64,000 nucleotides of DNA from Congeria kusceri (GCA_027627225.1 CM051027.1:38935618-38999617), one strand, 5' to 3'. Numbered from the stretch's first letter, positions 29,420-40,035 are shown. The notes: generated by a model not told the origin, from the sequence alone. A program made the numbers and translations.

Positions 29420-29740
29420 ATATATATATATATATGTACCCATTGTCTATAGTTAATCGTTTTCGATGAACTTCGGCGCCGGTACTTCGGCGTACGTAAG
29501 AAATCGCACGGGGGGGGGGGGGGGGGGCGGGGGGGGGGGAGTGGGCGGGCTGGCTAGGTCGGGTATGTTTTACTGAAGTTGATGTGTGTCTCTTACCAAA
29601 TTGAGCGAGCGAAGCGAGCGAATAAAAAGAGCATTTTTATCCAGTTTTTACCGTTTTATTTACGCCCATATATGTATGGTCCGGACGTTTTAGGGGGGGG
29701 GGGGGCGCCGCTAGTGTAAGTTATATATATATATATTACC
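29420..29740 (+). repeat. AT dinucleotide and long G-tract cluster
   Basis: Contains a TATATA run at about 29420-29436, a run of G with single interruptions at about 29511-29540, and a second G run at about 29692-29705 followed by another TATATA run. The G tracts could form quadruplexes; homopolymer length is also error-prone in assemblies. Confidence 0.8.
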
Positions 29741-30077
29741 ATTTTGCTAGGTTAACTTTTGTTTATTAAATAAAGGACTTATGACTATACAATTAGCAGT
29801 ATAGACTACATCATTCAATTAATTATTTAACAGTGTATATATCATGTATATAACATATATAACATGCGGTCTATACGAGTGATACTAATTATGGTGACAG
29901 CTGATTTACAGGTTTCGCGAAGTCTGATATCTGAACACGAATGCGGACTTAAAAACTAACTTTAGAACATAATCTACATTTTGAGTAGAGCTAGACAGTT
30001 AATTTCAAAATGAAAGCGATGTATTTGGATTGATTTTTATCCTACCACTAAATGATTTTATAGAAGGAAACTCTACC

Positions 30078-30124
30078 TGTCAGATAAACTTTTGCTTTAT
30101 CCGACAGGCAAGGTTTATCTGACA
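30078..30124. repeat. Inverted repeat, 12-bp perfect arms
   Basis: TGTCAGATAAAC at 30078-30089 pairs with GTTTATCTGACA at 30113-30124 across a 23-nt loop. Role unknown. Confidence 0.8.
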
Positions 30125-31471
30125 CCCTCATGTATATACTTTTTACGGACTACTTTTTCCAGGAATGTGAGTGACGTCATAAACAAGTAAGTTTAAAGGT
30201 TACGAAATGGGGCGATATTTAACAGTTCATCTATTGGTGGAAATAAGACACTAAACATTCAATAATTACATTTTATTATATACCTTATAATAAATACTAC
30301 ATTACAATAAATTAAATAGTAACACATTTGTAGAGGAAAAAGAATCAATAACAGTTAGCTATCGACACAATACAGGTAGTTTCGGTTTAAAATAACTCGC
30401 CAAAATTCGCGTGCGCGCGTAATGACGAAATCAAATGTTTTACGTCATTCAGTTGAGTTTTAAGTTTACACAGTGTTGGAAATTAAAAAGAGCAATCAGA
30501 TTACAATCTTTAGTGTTTCTGTGTTTTTCGGATGGATTATGATAATAAGATTTATATCAAAAAGTGTATCCATGGAATATATGGCTCGAATGGAAACGGT
30601 GAGGTTAATTCCATTTCAATTTTCTATAAGTCGAGTGTATTCCGAGCTGGATTGTTGTGGGTGTAGAACAGAGTTGCCATCATAAGGTGTTAGATCTAGT
30701 AATTTGGATGCAGTCTTCGATTAGTTTACTTTTGAAAGGAAATTTACATAAAGGGTTATTTCTTTGATGAATAAACCGTTTCTTTGTTGGTTGATCAAAA
30801 AAAGTCTATCCACAAAGAATTACCCGCTTACACCAACTGTTTTAAAAGGAATAGAAGGATTATGTTTGCACCTTTATCGATCATGCCATGTGCGATTAAC
30901 AACTCACTGTGGAAGCTAGAACCTCTGTAAAACTGGACTACACGACGTTTTTATCAATGAAAAAATCGGGTGAGTAGGGTGTATTTCATTTTTAATTTTA
31001 TGCTGTGTCATTCTGGAATTTTTGAGTCATACGAGTTGTGTGTATATTTTTAAAGATAATAGAAATGGTATATAATAAACATCTCGACGAAGATAAATCC
31101 TGCATATACACTTTTGGAAAGTTAAAATTGCCAGCCATTTTGGTCTTTTGTTGTTGAACAGTTTGGTCGAAACACGGACTTGCATTTGAATAAAACCTTC
31201 TTTTATCTACTGTACTGTGTAGCATTTGGCATGGTGAACATATTTGAACCGAAGCATATGGCGATATTTTATCTTGTTACACTGCGTTTTGCTTTGAATT
31301 GTTTCGAACTATTTCGAGTGGCGGAAACATCATGAAGATAATCCATATTACTACGCAAGGTTAGATTCAGTAAATTTAAGGAGTTTTTGAGTATTGTTTA
31401 AAATAAGTAAACGTTAATAGTGTGTTTGTTAAACATAAAATAAATAAATAAAAATATGATAGGATAAATAC

Positions 31472-31613
31472 AATATTAGGTTAGTGTCTTTGTGTACTTG
31501 AATTTATCCGACTCGTCTCCGAAAGGCTTACACGAGGAGGCAAGCCTCGCCGTGTAAACCTTTATTTAACTCGTCGGATAAATTCAAGTACACAAAGACA
31601 CTAACCTAATATT
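31472..31613. repeat. 142-bp fold-back with 41-bp perfect arms
   Basis: Positions 31472-31512 and 31573-31613 are exact reverse complements over 41 bp. The 60-bp centre is itself imperfectly palindromic (GGCTTACACGAGGAGGC against GCCTCGCCGTGTAAACC), so nearly the whole unit can fold back. It carries no coding sequence; a fold-back MITE is the likeliest identity. Confidence 0.93.
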
Positions 31614-31913
31614 CTCTATATATATCGATCAGGATCATAATAATATTTAGAGAATTTTTAGAATAGTGGAAGATACTGTTGGATTTCCCGACCAAATATT
31701 TAAAAAGCAAGTGTATTTTTTTCGTACAATATCAACTTCTGATTGGGTAGAAAATTGTGACAAACACTAAGCATGAATATTACTTATTAGTATTTGAAGA
31801 AGCATAACAAAGTGACGAAATACGTTTAAAACCTGCGGGTGTGCGTAATTTTAAGATTAATTTGATGAATTGTAAATCGCCACCTTAGAATGAAATAGAG
31901 GACATTTTTTTGA

Positions 31914-32045
31914 TTTCGGTAGAATATCGATTTTAAATTCATGAGTGATCATAGCAATTTTTATTTTCACGAGTTGCGCAGCCACGAGTGAACATTATAT
32001 TTTCTATGATCACGAGTGAATCAAACATCGATATTCTAACGAAAC
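31914..32045. repeat. Imperfect 132-bp fold-back
   Basis: TTTCGGTAGAATATCGAT at the left pairs with ATCGATATTCTAACGAAA at the right. Further inside, GAGTGATCATAG pairs with CTATGATCACGAG and CACGAG with CGAGTG. Base differences and short gaps suggest an older element than the 31.5 kb fold-back. Confidence 0.8.
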
Positions 32046-32192
32046 CTACACATTTTCTTTTTATTTTAAGCTTTTTACGCAGTTTCGTTACATTTCGTGT
32101 GCTATCCAGATGCGTTTAATTAAAAAAAAAAGCACAGCCCGGCATAGTTGACGGTTCATTTTATTTACTGTATTAAATCGGGAACCAGTGAG

Positions 32193-32340
32193 AAACAGTG
32201 AAAATTACCGTAGTGATAATTTTCACTGTTTCAAACAGGGCATTGCCAATTTTATTTCACTGATAATTAGCTATAAATCACTGAAAAGCAGGAAATAAAG
32301 GGCCTATCTGGTTCTTTAACACGTGTAAGATAGGCCCTTT
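32193..32340. repeat. Two consecutive perfect hairpins
   Basis: Hairpin 1: AAACAGTGAAAATTA (32193-32207) pairs with 32217-32231 around a 9-nt loop. Hairpin 2: AAAGGGCCTATCT (32297-32309) pairs with AGATAGGCCCTTT (32328-32340) around an 18-nt loop. Confidence 0.85.
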
Positions 32341-32428
32341 TCATAGGTGTCGAAATGTAGTTTAATCTTAGAAAACAAAATTCTTTTAAATATTAATCTT
32401 AACATCATAAAGTTTATATATAAATTGT

Positions 32429-32500
32429 TATGCCCCCACCATCAATGATGTGGGGGCATATAGTGTTGGCCCTGTCCAATTCTGTACTGTAAACTCTACG
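32429..32500 (-). repeat. Solo family E-type end with TATGCCCCC hairpin
   Basis: TATGCCCCCAC (32429-32439) pairs exactly with GTGGGGGCATA (32450-32460). The adjacent TAGTGTTGGCCCTGTCC corresponds to the reverse complement of the sequence next to the family E hairpins at 1207 and 36501. Only the terminal part of the element is recognisable. Confidence 0.6.
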
Positions 32501-33602
32501 CCACTACTGTTGTCATAGGTTAGGTATGTGACGTAATAGAATCGTCACAATTTTTGGAAAATAACTTCTGACGTAAATCAGTAAGAATCTTCAATCTTAA
32601 AAAACAAACACGATTCAATGTGTTGGAAATTATGATATAAAATGTTTTCGACGAAAATGTAAGCATGACAGTATTATAAATCTAAAGAAGAAAATTATGG
32701 AGTATAATGCTTACTGTACAGTATGTATATGTATGTCCTGATTTAAATACGTTGTATTTCGAGCAACATCATGCCTTATGGAAAATGGAATATGGCAGTG
32801 CTGGTAAATACCGTATTTGGAGCTAGGAAAATCACATAATTGGAAAGAGTGTAAAACTAGTATAGTGTGTTATGATTATGTTCAAATCGAGCATAAGTTG
32901 ATGCATGTTGGATTATTGATATATCAAATGAGGAAAGATTTTTTTTTGCTATTAATGCGTCTAGGAAGTATTTACCTTAACATATATGCCGATAATGCTA
33001 AAAAACGGTAGCTGTATCTACCAACAATGTTCTTAATTGTTTGATTTAGTAGTAATAACATACGGGGAAAAAATGAACGACACGGTTAAATGCGTATTTA
33101 AACAGCCGTGTTCTGTTGGATTACTGGTGTTAAGTGCATTAACAAAAGACGGAAAACTGCCAGTGTAGCGATATCATTGAGCCACGAATGACAAGTTGCT
33201 TACTAATCAATTAAGAATATCAGTTAAAAGCCAATTTCCCCGAATGTCTAAATTAACAAGTTTATTTTTAACCAACAGCGCATGCGAGTACCAAAAAGAT
33301 AATAACACAACAAGAAGACTGATTTAAACTACATGTCTCTTTGAAAAATGGCTGTGGTACTCACATGCGCTGATAGTTAAATTTTACAAGTGATAAAATT
33401 TACAGAAATCGTTTTCGACGAAACGCACGCTGTTTGAACGTTCCGCGTGAAATCATACGTCCACGCGATGGTTCGATATTCATGTCAACGTCAAGCGCAC
33501 ATCATGATCTAACTACAGGCATGATTGGTATTGTTTGTGAATGAAATTAAAAAATCGTCAATTTTATGGGCCAAAATCGGCCCTTATCGACCCTAGTCCT
33601 TT

Positions 33603-33727
33603 CTTTTTGTTTATTCAGTGTATTTATGCGAAGATCTCTGATTTATGAAATCCACTGTGGATTATTAGAAAGTTCCTTGTTGTTTATGATTACAATATCA
33701 TATATCCAATATATTGTAATAAATACA
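33603..33727 (+). repeat. Direct repeat X, copy 2
   Basis: Second copy of the 125-bp X repeat, beginning three bases after the right inverted terminus at 33600. Confidence 0.9.
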
Positions 33728-34029
33728 TTATGTTTTAAACAAATATTAATTTTTAAAGTTTTATTAAAATGATTGTAGTATAATATTATATTGGCACTAT
33801 CTCAGATGCTGATTCCTGTACAGGTGTTTATAATACTGCCATCTATAACATCACTGGCTCCTTTTTATGTTATTTTCCTGTTGCCACCCCATTATTGTGT
33901 TGTATCAAGTAAAAAGTGTGCATTGGTATTTAATCATCTCTTACAGCAATACTTATATTTGTCACCATTATGATTGTTTAACTGTTAGAAAACTATTTTC
34001 TGTCCTATAAAGTGTGTTTGCACCTGTCC

Positions 34030-34373
34030 ATAAATAGTGCACCAATACTTCTTGCTTGCCCATAGTGATCCGTTCCCCAACACTTCTTGTGTGTGCATAA
34101 TGATTGTTCACCATTGCACCAATACTAATTATGTGTCCATGATTGTTTCCCCATTGCACCAGTACTACTTTATGTAAATAATGACTGTTATCCCATAGCA
34201 CCAATACTACTTTATGTCCATAGTGATTGTTATCCCATAGCACCAATACTACTTTATGCCCATAATGATTGTTATCCAATAGCACCAATACTACTTTATG
34301 CCCATAATGATTGTTATCCAATAGCACCAATACTGCTTTATGCCCATGATTGTTCTCCGACTGCACTAATACT
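34030..34373. repeat. 42-bp minisatellite
   Basis: Units of 42 bp (CCAATACTACTTTATGCCCA, TAATGATTGTTATCCAATAG...) are nearly perfect at about 34190-34345 and degenerate to the left. Because 42 is a multiple of three, the minus strand reads as a 14-residue peptide repeat (DNNHYGHKVVLVLW). No start context or homology supports translation. Confidence 0.88.
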
Positions 34374-34411
34374 ACAACACAGTAACGGCAACATACACAG
34401 TTTTATAATTA

Positions 34412-35055
34412 CAGTCGAAACGCGATACTACGAATAGTCACGGGAGTCACTGATTTGTTCGTAGTATAGCGTTTTTCGTAGTATCGCATCTTTCGAAAAT
34501 TACAATATTGACGTATTTTTCCTTACATTACGTGTTAATTTGCGTCTTGTCGTGGCGTTTATGAAATTAGCACACTTATTAAAGTAATTGCATTTGATAT
34601 TACAATTGTGTATGTATTGCATTTTATAAATAAAAAGAAGTATAAAATCAATCCACGCACCGTTATCGAATTCGCAGTGACATATACGAAAGTCATTCAG
34701 TCAAACGCAAATCTCACACGGCATCATAATAAATTTGTTAACAACTATCTTTGTCCACGGTGCAAACAAACAGAGTAGGTGTCTGACTGGGCAGAGGTGT
34801 TTAATCTTCGTTGAGAAGGTGTGAAAAATCTCCATTACAATATGATTCATAGTATTGCGTTAAATTTTCATTACAAATATTATGATGGGACCGGAACATT
34901 TGTTCGTAGTAACGCATCTTTCGTAGTATCGCGAATTCGTATAACCGCATCTTTTTGTAGTTAAATATATAAGGAAAACGGACGGGACCCGCAGCCTTAT
35001 TAATAGTATCCCATCATTTCGTAGTATCGGGATTCGTAGTATCGCGTTTCGACTG
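34412..35055. mobile_element. pogo/Tc1-like MITE
   Basis: 644 bp with ends CAGTCGAAACGCGATACTAC and its reverse complement, at least 24 bp of near-identical TIR, flanked by TA on both sides (34410-34411, 35056-35057). Further copies of CGTAGTATCGC lie just inside both ends. No transposase. The CAGT start and TA target fit pogo/Tigger-type elements. It lies 32 bp beyond the renalase-like stop codon. Confidence 0.9.
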
Positions 35056-35065
35056 TATACTACAA

Positions 35066-35071
35066 TTTATT
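35066..35071 (-). terminator. Poly(A) signal of the renalase-like gene
   Basis: AATAAA on the minus strand, 16 nt after the stop codon. Cleavage 10-30 nt further would fall at about 35056-35036, at the edge of the pogo-like MITE. Confidence 0.6.
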
Positions 35072-35087
35072 AAATTATTATAACAAA

Positions 35088-35200
35088 TTAAGAGTTCTGA
35101 GGCTGAAACTGCATGGAACTGTCCACTGGGAATGCGCCTATCACTTTCCCATCAGCAGCTTTAAACTCAGGAACTAAAGATGTACTGCTTTTGTTGGTCC
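35088..35200 (-). CDS. Renalase-like gene, last coding exon
   Basis: Acceptor TTTCAG|GG; encodes TNKSSTSLVPEFKAADGKVI to FQPQNS and a TAA at 35090-35088. This tail is not conserved; the exon is supported by phase and frame. Confidence 0.75.
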
Positions 35201-38200
35201 CTGAAACAATATCCAAGCACCCATTCATACTTTATAATCTAATAGTCTATTCAGTGGTGACTAATTTCAAACAATGCTAACTAACATTTGCCTAAATTAT
35301 CAACACAGATACAATGGCATAGTAGGTATAACATAATTTTAACAATGTAATACTGTAAATTTTGTGATACTAGTCTAGTTATTCCATTCAACCCAACTGG
35401 AAACAATGTCACCCACAATTTGATGGTGAACGCATCCTGATATTAGTAACTGCAGAAAAATGCAGTCCATACTTTGCCTATAAGCACTACTTGAAACCAA
35501 TATGACAAAACAGACTACCTGCAGAATGTTGGTGTATTTTCTCAGCCAGTGCCAGTCCACTGATCGCAGCTCCCTGTACACAAGGGGAGGTCAGCCAGTC
35601 GCCACAGATACCCACGTTGTGAGGACCATCAAATACACACTCATCCCTTGACTGAAGACAGAATAATTAAACACAATTATATAGCTACTTCCTTAAAAAC
35701 AGGGTCTGTTTTCCCAAAACTTCTTATTTTAAATCAATGGTGGACCAGATATGTGAGTTCCTTGAACGTGTTCTAATTTCAAAATAGTTTTTTCTTTAAA
35801 ATTCAAGGTGTAATACTTCGCTGTACTGCATTAAAGTGCATTTACAACTGCCACACTCAAAAGGCGTCTGTACCTTCAACACATTAAGAGGGACCGCAGC
35901 CCCCCACAATTGGACCTTCGTGTATGCTGGGGCAGGGAGCTGAGAAAGGCCAGTGACCCTCCGTACAACCTCCAGAAGCTTCTCTTTTACTTCCTTTGCC
36001 ACTCTGTCAGGAATGTTTTCCTGTGGCCATTTATGCCTATAAAAAGCAGTATCATCAAGACACTGTGTTCAATAAACACACAACAAGACACTGTGTTCAA
36101 TAAACACACATGCCCCCAGTCAGTGCTAGGCAGCCCATTTGAATTATTAGTCCAAATTAGGTCAAGGTCAAAGTGAGGTTGGGTGATATAGGTGGATTGG
36201 GAATGGTCATAAGTAACAACTGTGTAAGTATCCTGGTGCTGTAGTAAGCTGTGCTGGTGCTAGACGAAACAGTAAAATCTAGTTAACCAAGAAATGGCAC
36301 TTTTGAATTGTTACAAGTGCAAATTAGGTCAAGGTCAAAGTGAGGTTGCGTGATACAGGTGGATAATGGAATGGTCATAATCAACAACTTTGTAAGTATC
36401 CAAGTGTTGTAGTAAGCGGTGTTGGTGCTAGACGAAACGGTAAAATCTATTTAACCTTGTCACGGACGGAAGGACGGACGGAGGGACAGGACAATGACTA
36501 TATGCCTCCCGCATCAAGATGCCGGGGGCATACAAATAATTGTATATGTTATTTGGTCACTGACATAGCAAAAACATTTACTGGTAATCATTCCTAAACA
36601 AGTATTTCGTTCTATTCTTACCAGTGGCGACAAATAATGATACTGAGATTAACATGACTTCATTTTTAATATAATGCCTAAAGTACATTGATACCTTGTC
36701 TCAAATTGGCGTGTGCCAAGTATGGTCCAGCACTCGTTTTGTGGGCCAGTCATCAAACCACCATCAACATTATTTAGTTTAGCTGAATTATTGGCAAGCC
36801 ACGAAATATCCTCATCTTCAACATGAGCACCTGAGGCATGATTGAATCTGATTGTAAAACAGAATTTGATTTTATTGAACAGAAAATATTTATACATGTA
36901 TATAATTTAGTGTATGAAGTACTGGCATGTTTAATATATACATGAAAAAGAGCAGCAAAATTACCCATCAAAATTAAAGCTTTAAGGTATTTGTTCCATT
37001 TCATTTGCCAGCCACATTTTACAGTGCACAATTGCCCTCTATTGATAACTGTATAAATGACACTGTGCCATTACAATGTAGTGAGCAGTGAAATATGTGT
37101 GACAGTGTCTTATTATTTCAGATAATAGATATTCTTGCAAAACACTACAAATGGCTTACTATTTGTATATCTTAGTGTCAGCTAGTTTAACACAGTCCTC
37201 ATGACAAAATATATTATTGTAAACACTACAAATGGCTAAGGCTTAATATTTGTATATCTTAAGTGTCAGCTAGTTTAACACAGTCCTCATGACAATAGAT
37301 ATTCTTGTAAAACACTACAAATGGCTAAGGCTTATTATTTGTATATCTTAGTGTCAGCTAGTTTAACACAGTCCTCATGACAATAAGACATGTCCTGCTT
37401 AAGTGAATACATAACCAAAATTACATTAGTCATTACCTTCAAACTTCAGTCCAAGAGAGCTTGGAAAGCAGACAAGCAGAGCCCAAATGGAACACAGATG
37501 CATGCGCTTGTCTCTAAGATCAGCTGATCTGAGAAACGCACCTGTGTCAATGTGTGCATTTGTGGCACGCCTGCACTGGCCATCAGCCTGTCAGCACATT
37601 TTCCATTATGAGCAATAACCAGATAGTCAAACATTCCATATTTGTCCACCTTCCATTTCTCAACAGAATCTTCCCAAGAAACATTTCCAACCCATGTATT
37701 TGAATGGATTTTTATGTTTTCTGCCAGACATCTTGGAATATCAAGCATTCCAGTCCTGCCAACAAAGGCTTGTGTAAGGTTCTGATCTTCTATAAAAGTT
37801 CCTTTTGATAATTTTCCAATTTTTCCTTTCCATACCTTAACTGCACCCTTCATGTGAAGATATGAAATAATTTTAGCAAATCTTGCATCACTGACAGTGA
37901 AGTACTGAGCAGAGTGGTCAAACACATGAATCTTTCCCCCAATGTTGACGGCTCGACTTGAACATCTACCTCCAGGTCCATTATTGCCTGAAATAATAAA
38001 ATAAGATATTGCAGGGGTGGCAAAATCAAATGTCTGTACTGCCCAGTGTGTCCCACAGCATGTACCGACAAGGAAAATTTTACCAGTATTTATTATATAT
38101 ACGGTAGTTACTGTTGGGACAACTAACAGACAGCATTTGTCAACAAGTCAACAACAGGGCCCTAGGACGCTCACCTGAGACCTTGTAACCCAATTGGAAT

Positions 38201-39867
38201 TTGCCTCTCTGAGGTGTGGCTTATTTTTATCCCATGGGCATAATTTGAATAATCTTAACAAACCTCTGGGCCTTGCGGTTTCAGGTAAAGCTTTTTAAAG
38301 TCATTCTGCTATTTAAGTGTGACCCCTTTTAAGTATTTTAAGTGTAAACCATGTGACCCATTAGGGAGTGGCCAGATTTAACCCCAGGGGCATAATTTGA
38401 ACAATCTTTAGAGAGGACCACTATGCAATGTTACGTACTACATATAGGAAAGCTGTGGGCCTTGCCGTTTCAGAGGAGAGGATTTTTAAAGTCATTTTGC
38501 TATTTAAGTCTATATAGACCATGTGACCCCCTGTGCATGACCAGTTTTGACCCCAAGGGCATAATTTGAACAATATTTGTAGAGGACCGCATATACATAC
38601 CAAATATGAAACCTCTAGGCCTTGCGGTTTCAGAGGATTAAAATTTTAAAGTCATTTTGCTATATAAGTTTATATAAACCATGTGACCCCTGGGGCTTGG
38701 TCAGTTTTGACCCATGGGGCACAATTTGAAAAATCTTTGTACAGGACCACAATAGGATGTTACATATAAAATATGAAACCTCTGGACCATGTGGTTTCAG
38801 AGGAGAAGATTTGTAAGGTCATATTGCTATATATTCTATATAAACCATGTGACCCCAGGAGCATAATTTGAACACACTTTGTAAAGGACCACTAAAGGAT
38901 GTTACAAACCAAATATGAAACCTCTGGGCCTTGCGGTTTCAGAGGAGAAGATTTTTAAAGTCATGTTGCTATATATTCTATATAAACCATGTGATCCCCG
39001 GGGCGTGGCCCGTTTTGACCCCAGGCGCTTAATTTCGACAATCTTTGTAGAGGACCACTATAGGATGTTACATACCAAATATGAAACCTCAGGGCCTTGC
39101 GGTTTCAGAGATTTTTTAAGTTTACACTGTTTAAATCTATTTTTAGCTCTGGTGACCTACATATGCAGCGGACCGTAACGATTTGAACAACTTTAAAAGA
39201 GGGTCACCCAATGATCATTCCTGTGAAGTTTGGTAAAAATCTGCCAAGTGGTTTAGGAGGAGATGTCGTTTGAATGAAAAGTTGACGACGGACGCACTCA
39301 CGGACGCACGGACAATGGGCAATCACAAAAGCTCACCATGTGCACTTTGTGCTCAGGTGAGCTAAAAAAAGAAGGTTTCTCCACCCCTGTATTGAATAAT
39401 AATAAACAACATATAATAATGACAGTACAGGCTTAAAAGTGCTTTTTACTACAAAGAAAATCTAAATTAAAATCTGCATTATTCTGAGTTGCTAAATGTG
39501 CTGGCTTGGCAATTCAGGTACAATGTAATACTTGTTTGTGATTATTGTTCTAATGTTACAATTGTAAATATAAGCACTTAAGGATTTGTTGATCTCTAGT
39601 AGCCAAACCTGAAAGCGATTTTTGCCAACTGAAATTTCTGACGAATGTTTGTGTCTCAGAAACTTAATGTGAAAAACAATACAGGGCTCAACTGAGCACT
39701 TTAAGATTGACAGTACCCTTACCATTCTCTTGATTAAAAATGTTATCTTATCTGGAGATACCTGTATCAAAAACTGTGCAATTACTGATTCCAAATTGGA
39801 GAAGCCTGTTGGCACAGACCAGGCCTGCTACACCTCCTCCAATGATTGCTACGCATGGTTGACTCAT
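35088..39867 (-). CDS. Renalase-like FAD-dependent oxidoreductase (6 coding exons, one apparent frameshift)
   Basis: Coding exons: 39867-39762, 37987-37437, 36830-36695, 36036-35874, 35651-35519, 35200-35088; about 400 aa if one frame change near 37520 is allowed. The N-terminal Rossmann FAD motif is AIIGGGVAGLVCA (GGGxxG, residues 10-15). DTGNNGPGGRCSSR spans the exon 1/2 join, and FDHSAQYFT matches the renalase/COG3380 pattern. The C-terminus has QLWGAAVP and GICGDWL...GAAISGLALAEKI, the usual second FAD-contact segment. Such enzymes oxidise small substrates with FAD (renalase: isomeric dihydronicotinamides); the substrate here is unknown. The exon with the ATG starts at an acceptor at 39880, so an upstream exon exists. 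Confidence 0.85.
35519..35651 (-). CDS. Renalase-like gene, coding exon 5
   Basis: Acceptor CTTCAG|TCA; encodes SRDECVFDGPHNVGICGDWL, then the GAAISGLALAEKI helix, plus one base. GDWL followed by the small-residue helix is the C-terminal FAD-binding signature. Donor GCAG|GTAGTC. Confidence 0.88.
35874..36036 (-). CDS. Renalase-like gene, coding exon 4
   Basis: Acceptor TTATAG|G; encodes HKWPQENIPDRVAKEVKEKL to AYTKVQLWGAAVPLNVLK; donor AAG|GTACAG, phase 0. Confidence 0.86.
36060..36537 (+). repeat. Family E element, copy 2
   Basis: Matches 786-1262. It has two ~170-bp units (AAATTAGGTCAAGGTCAAAG at about 36152 and 36322), a CACGGACGGAAGGACGGACG tract and a perfect-looking terminal hairpin at 36501-36532 (TATGCCTCCCGCATC/GATGCCGGGGGCATA). 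It lies in the intron between exons 3 and 4 of the renalase-like gene. Confidence 0.85.
36695..36830 (-). CDS. Renalase-like gene, coding exon 3
   Basis: Acceptor CCTCAG|GT restores phase; encodes AHVEDEDISWLANNSAKLNN to NECWTILGTRQFET plus two bases. The WLANNSAK segment is typical of the family. An earlier AG at the end of ACAATCAG would give the wrong phase. Confidence 0.82.
37124..37386 (+). repeat. Three tandem copies, ~84-90 bp
   Basis: Units start near 37124, 37208 and 37295, and share AACACTACAAATGGCT, GTGTCAGCTAGTTTAACACA and GTCCTCATGACAA. Intronic. Confidence 0.9.
37437..37987 (-). CDS. Renalase-like gene, coding exon 2 (contains frameshift)
   Basis: Starts at TTTCAG|GC, completing Gly36. 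It encodes NNGPGGRCSSRAVNIGGKIH through HTLTQVRFSDQL in one frame and RDKRMHLCSIWALLVCFPSS to KFE in another. The exon is 551 nt where 552 would keep phase, so one base is missing (or two are extra) near 37515-37530. Both flanking splice phases otherwise agree. The donor is GAAG|GTAATG. Confidence 0.8.
38146..39364 (+). repeat. Family A core-repeat element, copy A1
   Basis: The left end AGGGCCCTAGGACGCTCACC TGAG is followed by ~166-bp units (CATAATTTGAACAATCTTTG, CTCTGGGCCTTGCGGTTTCA). A GACGACGGACGCACTCACGG tract and a terminal hairpin at 39330-39363 (AGCTCACC/GGTGAGCT) follow. It lies in intron 1 of the renalase-like gene. Confidence 0.88.
39762..39867 (-). CDS. Renalase-like gene, first recognised coding exon
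   Basis: Encodes MSQPCVAIIGGGVAGLVCAN through NCTVFDT plus one base. A strong acceptor, TTTTTCAG, ends 13 nt before the ATG. The frame stays open through those 13 nt, so either the upstream exon is 5' UTR or the protein has an extra N-terminus. Donor ACAG|GTATCT. Confidence 0.88.
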
Positions 39868-40035
39868 CACCTGATAGTGGCTGAAAAACATAATACCTGA
39901 AGTACATATTGACACCTATACACATTGAGTAATACATTTTATAAAATAGCGATGTATTTATGGAACTGTTAGTAAAGGATTTATTTTAGGGTATTTCAAT
40001 GTGACTGTTGAACTCTAATGCATTTCTGGCATGTC

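Larger units (their letters stand above)
24164..33600. mobile_element. 9.4-kb gene-free segment bounded by terminal inverted repeats
   Basis: The left end (24164 onward) and right end (33600 backward) align as inverted repeats over ~35-50 bp, with an exact 18-bp core, TAAGGGCCGATTTTGGCC at 24181-24198 and its complement at 33569-33586. No transposase or other recognisable protein is encoded inside. Immediately outside the right end, and outside the LINE fragment at the left, are the X direct repeats. This may be a large non-autonomous DNA element; chance or an older rearrangement is possible. Confidence 0.5.

Noticed and set aside
32297..32340. Bacterial-type intrinsic terminator
   Set aside because: The hairpin with a T-rich end looks like one, but the surrounding DNA is clearly eukaryotic and has no gene ending there.
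24164..33600. Polinton/Maverick identity for the 9.4-kb segment
   Set aside because: The termini are short (~50 bp) and none of the protein families expected of such elements is visible in any frame.
33968..34366. 132-aa minus-strand frame with 14-residue repeats
   Set aside because: It is a 42-bp minisatellite read in frame; composition and lack of gene context argue against translation.
37446..37925. 159-aa frame as a complete protein ending CLSAFQALLD
   Set aside because: Its end is the shifted frame of the renalase-like exon; the alternative frame there reads the family-like MHLCSIWALLVCF.
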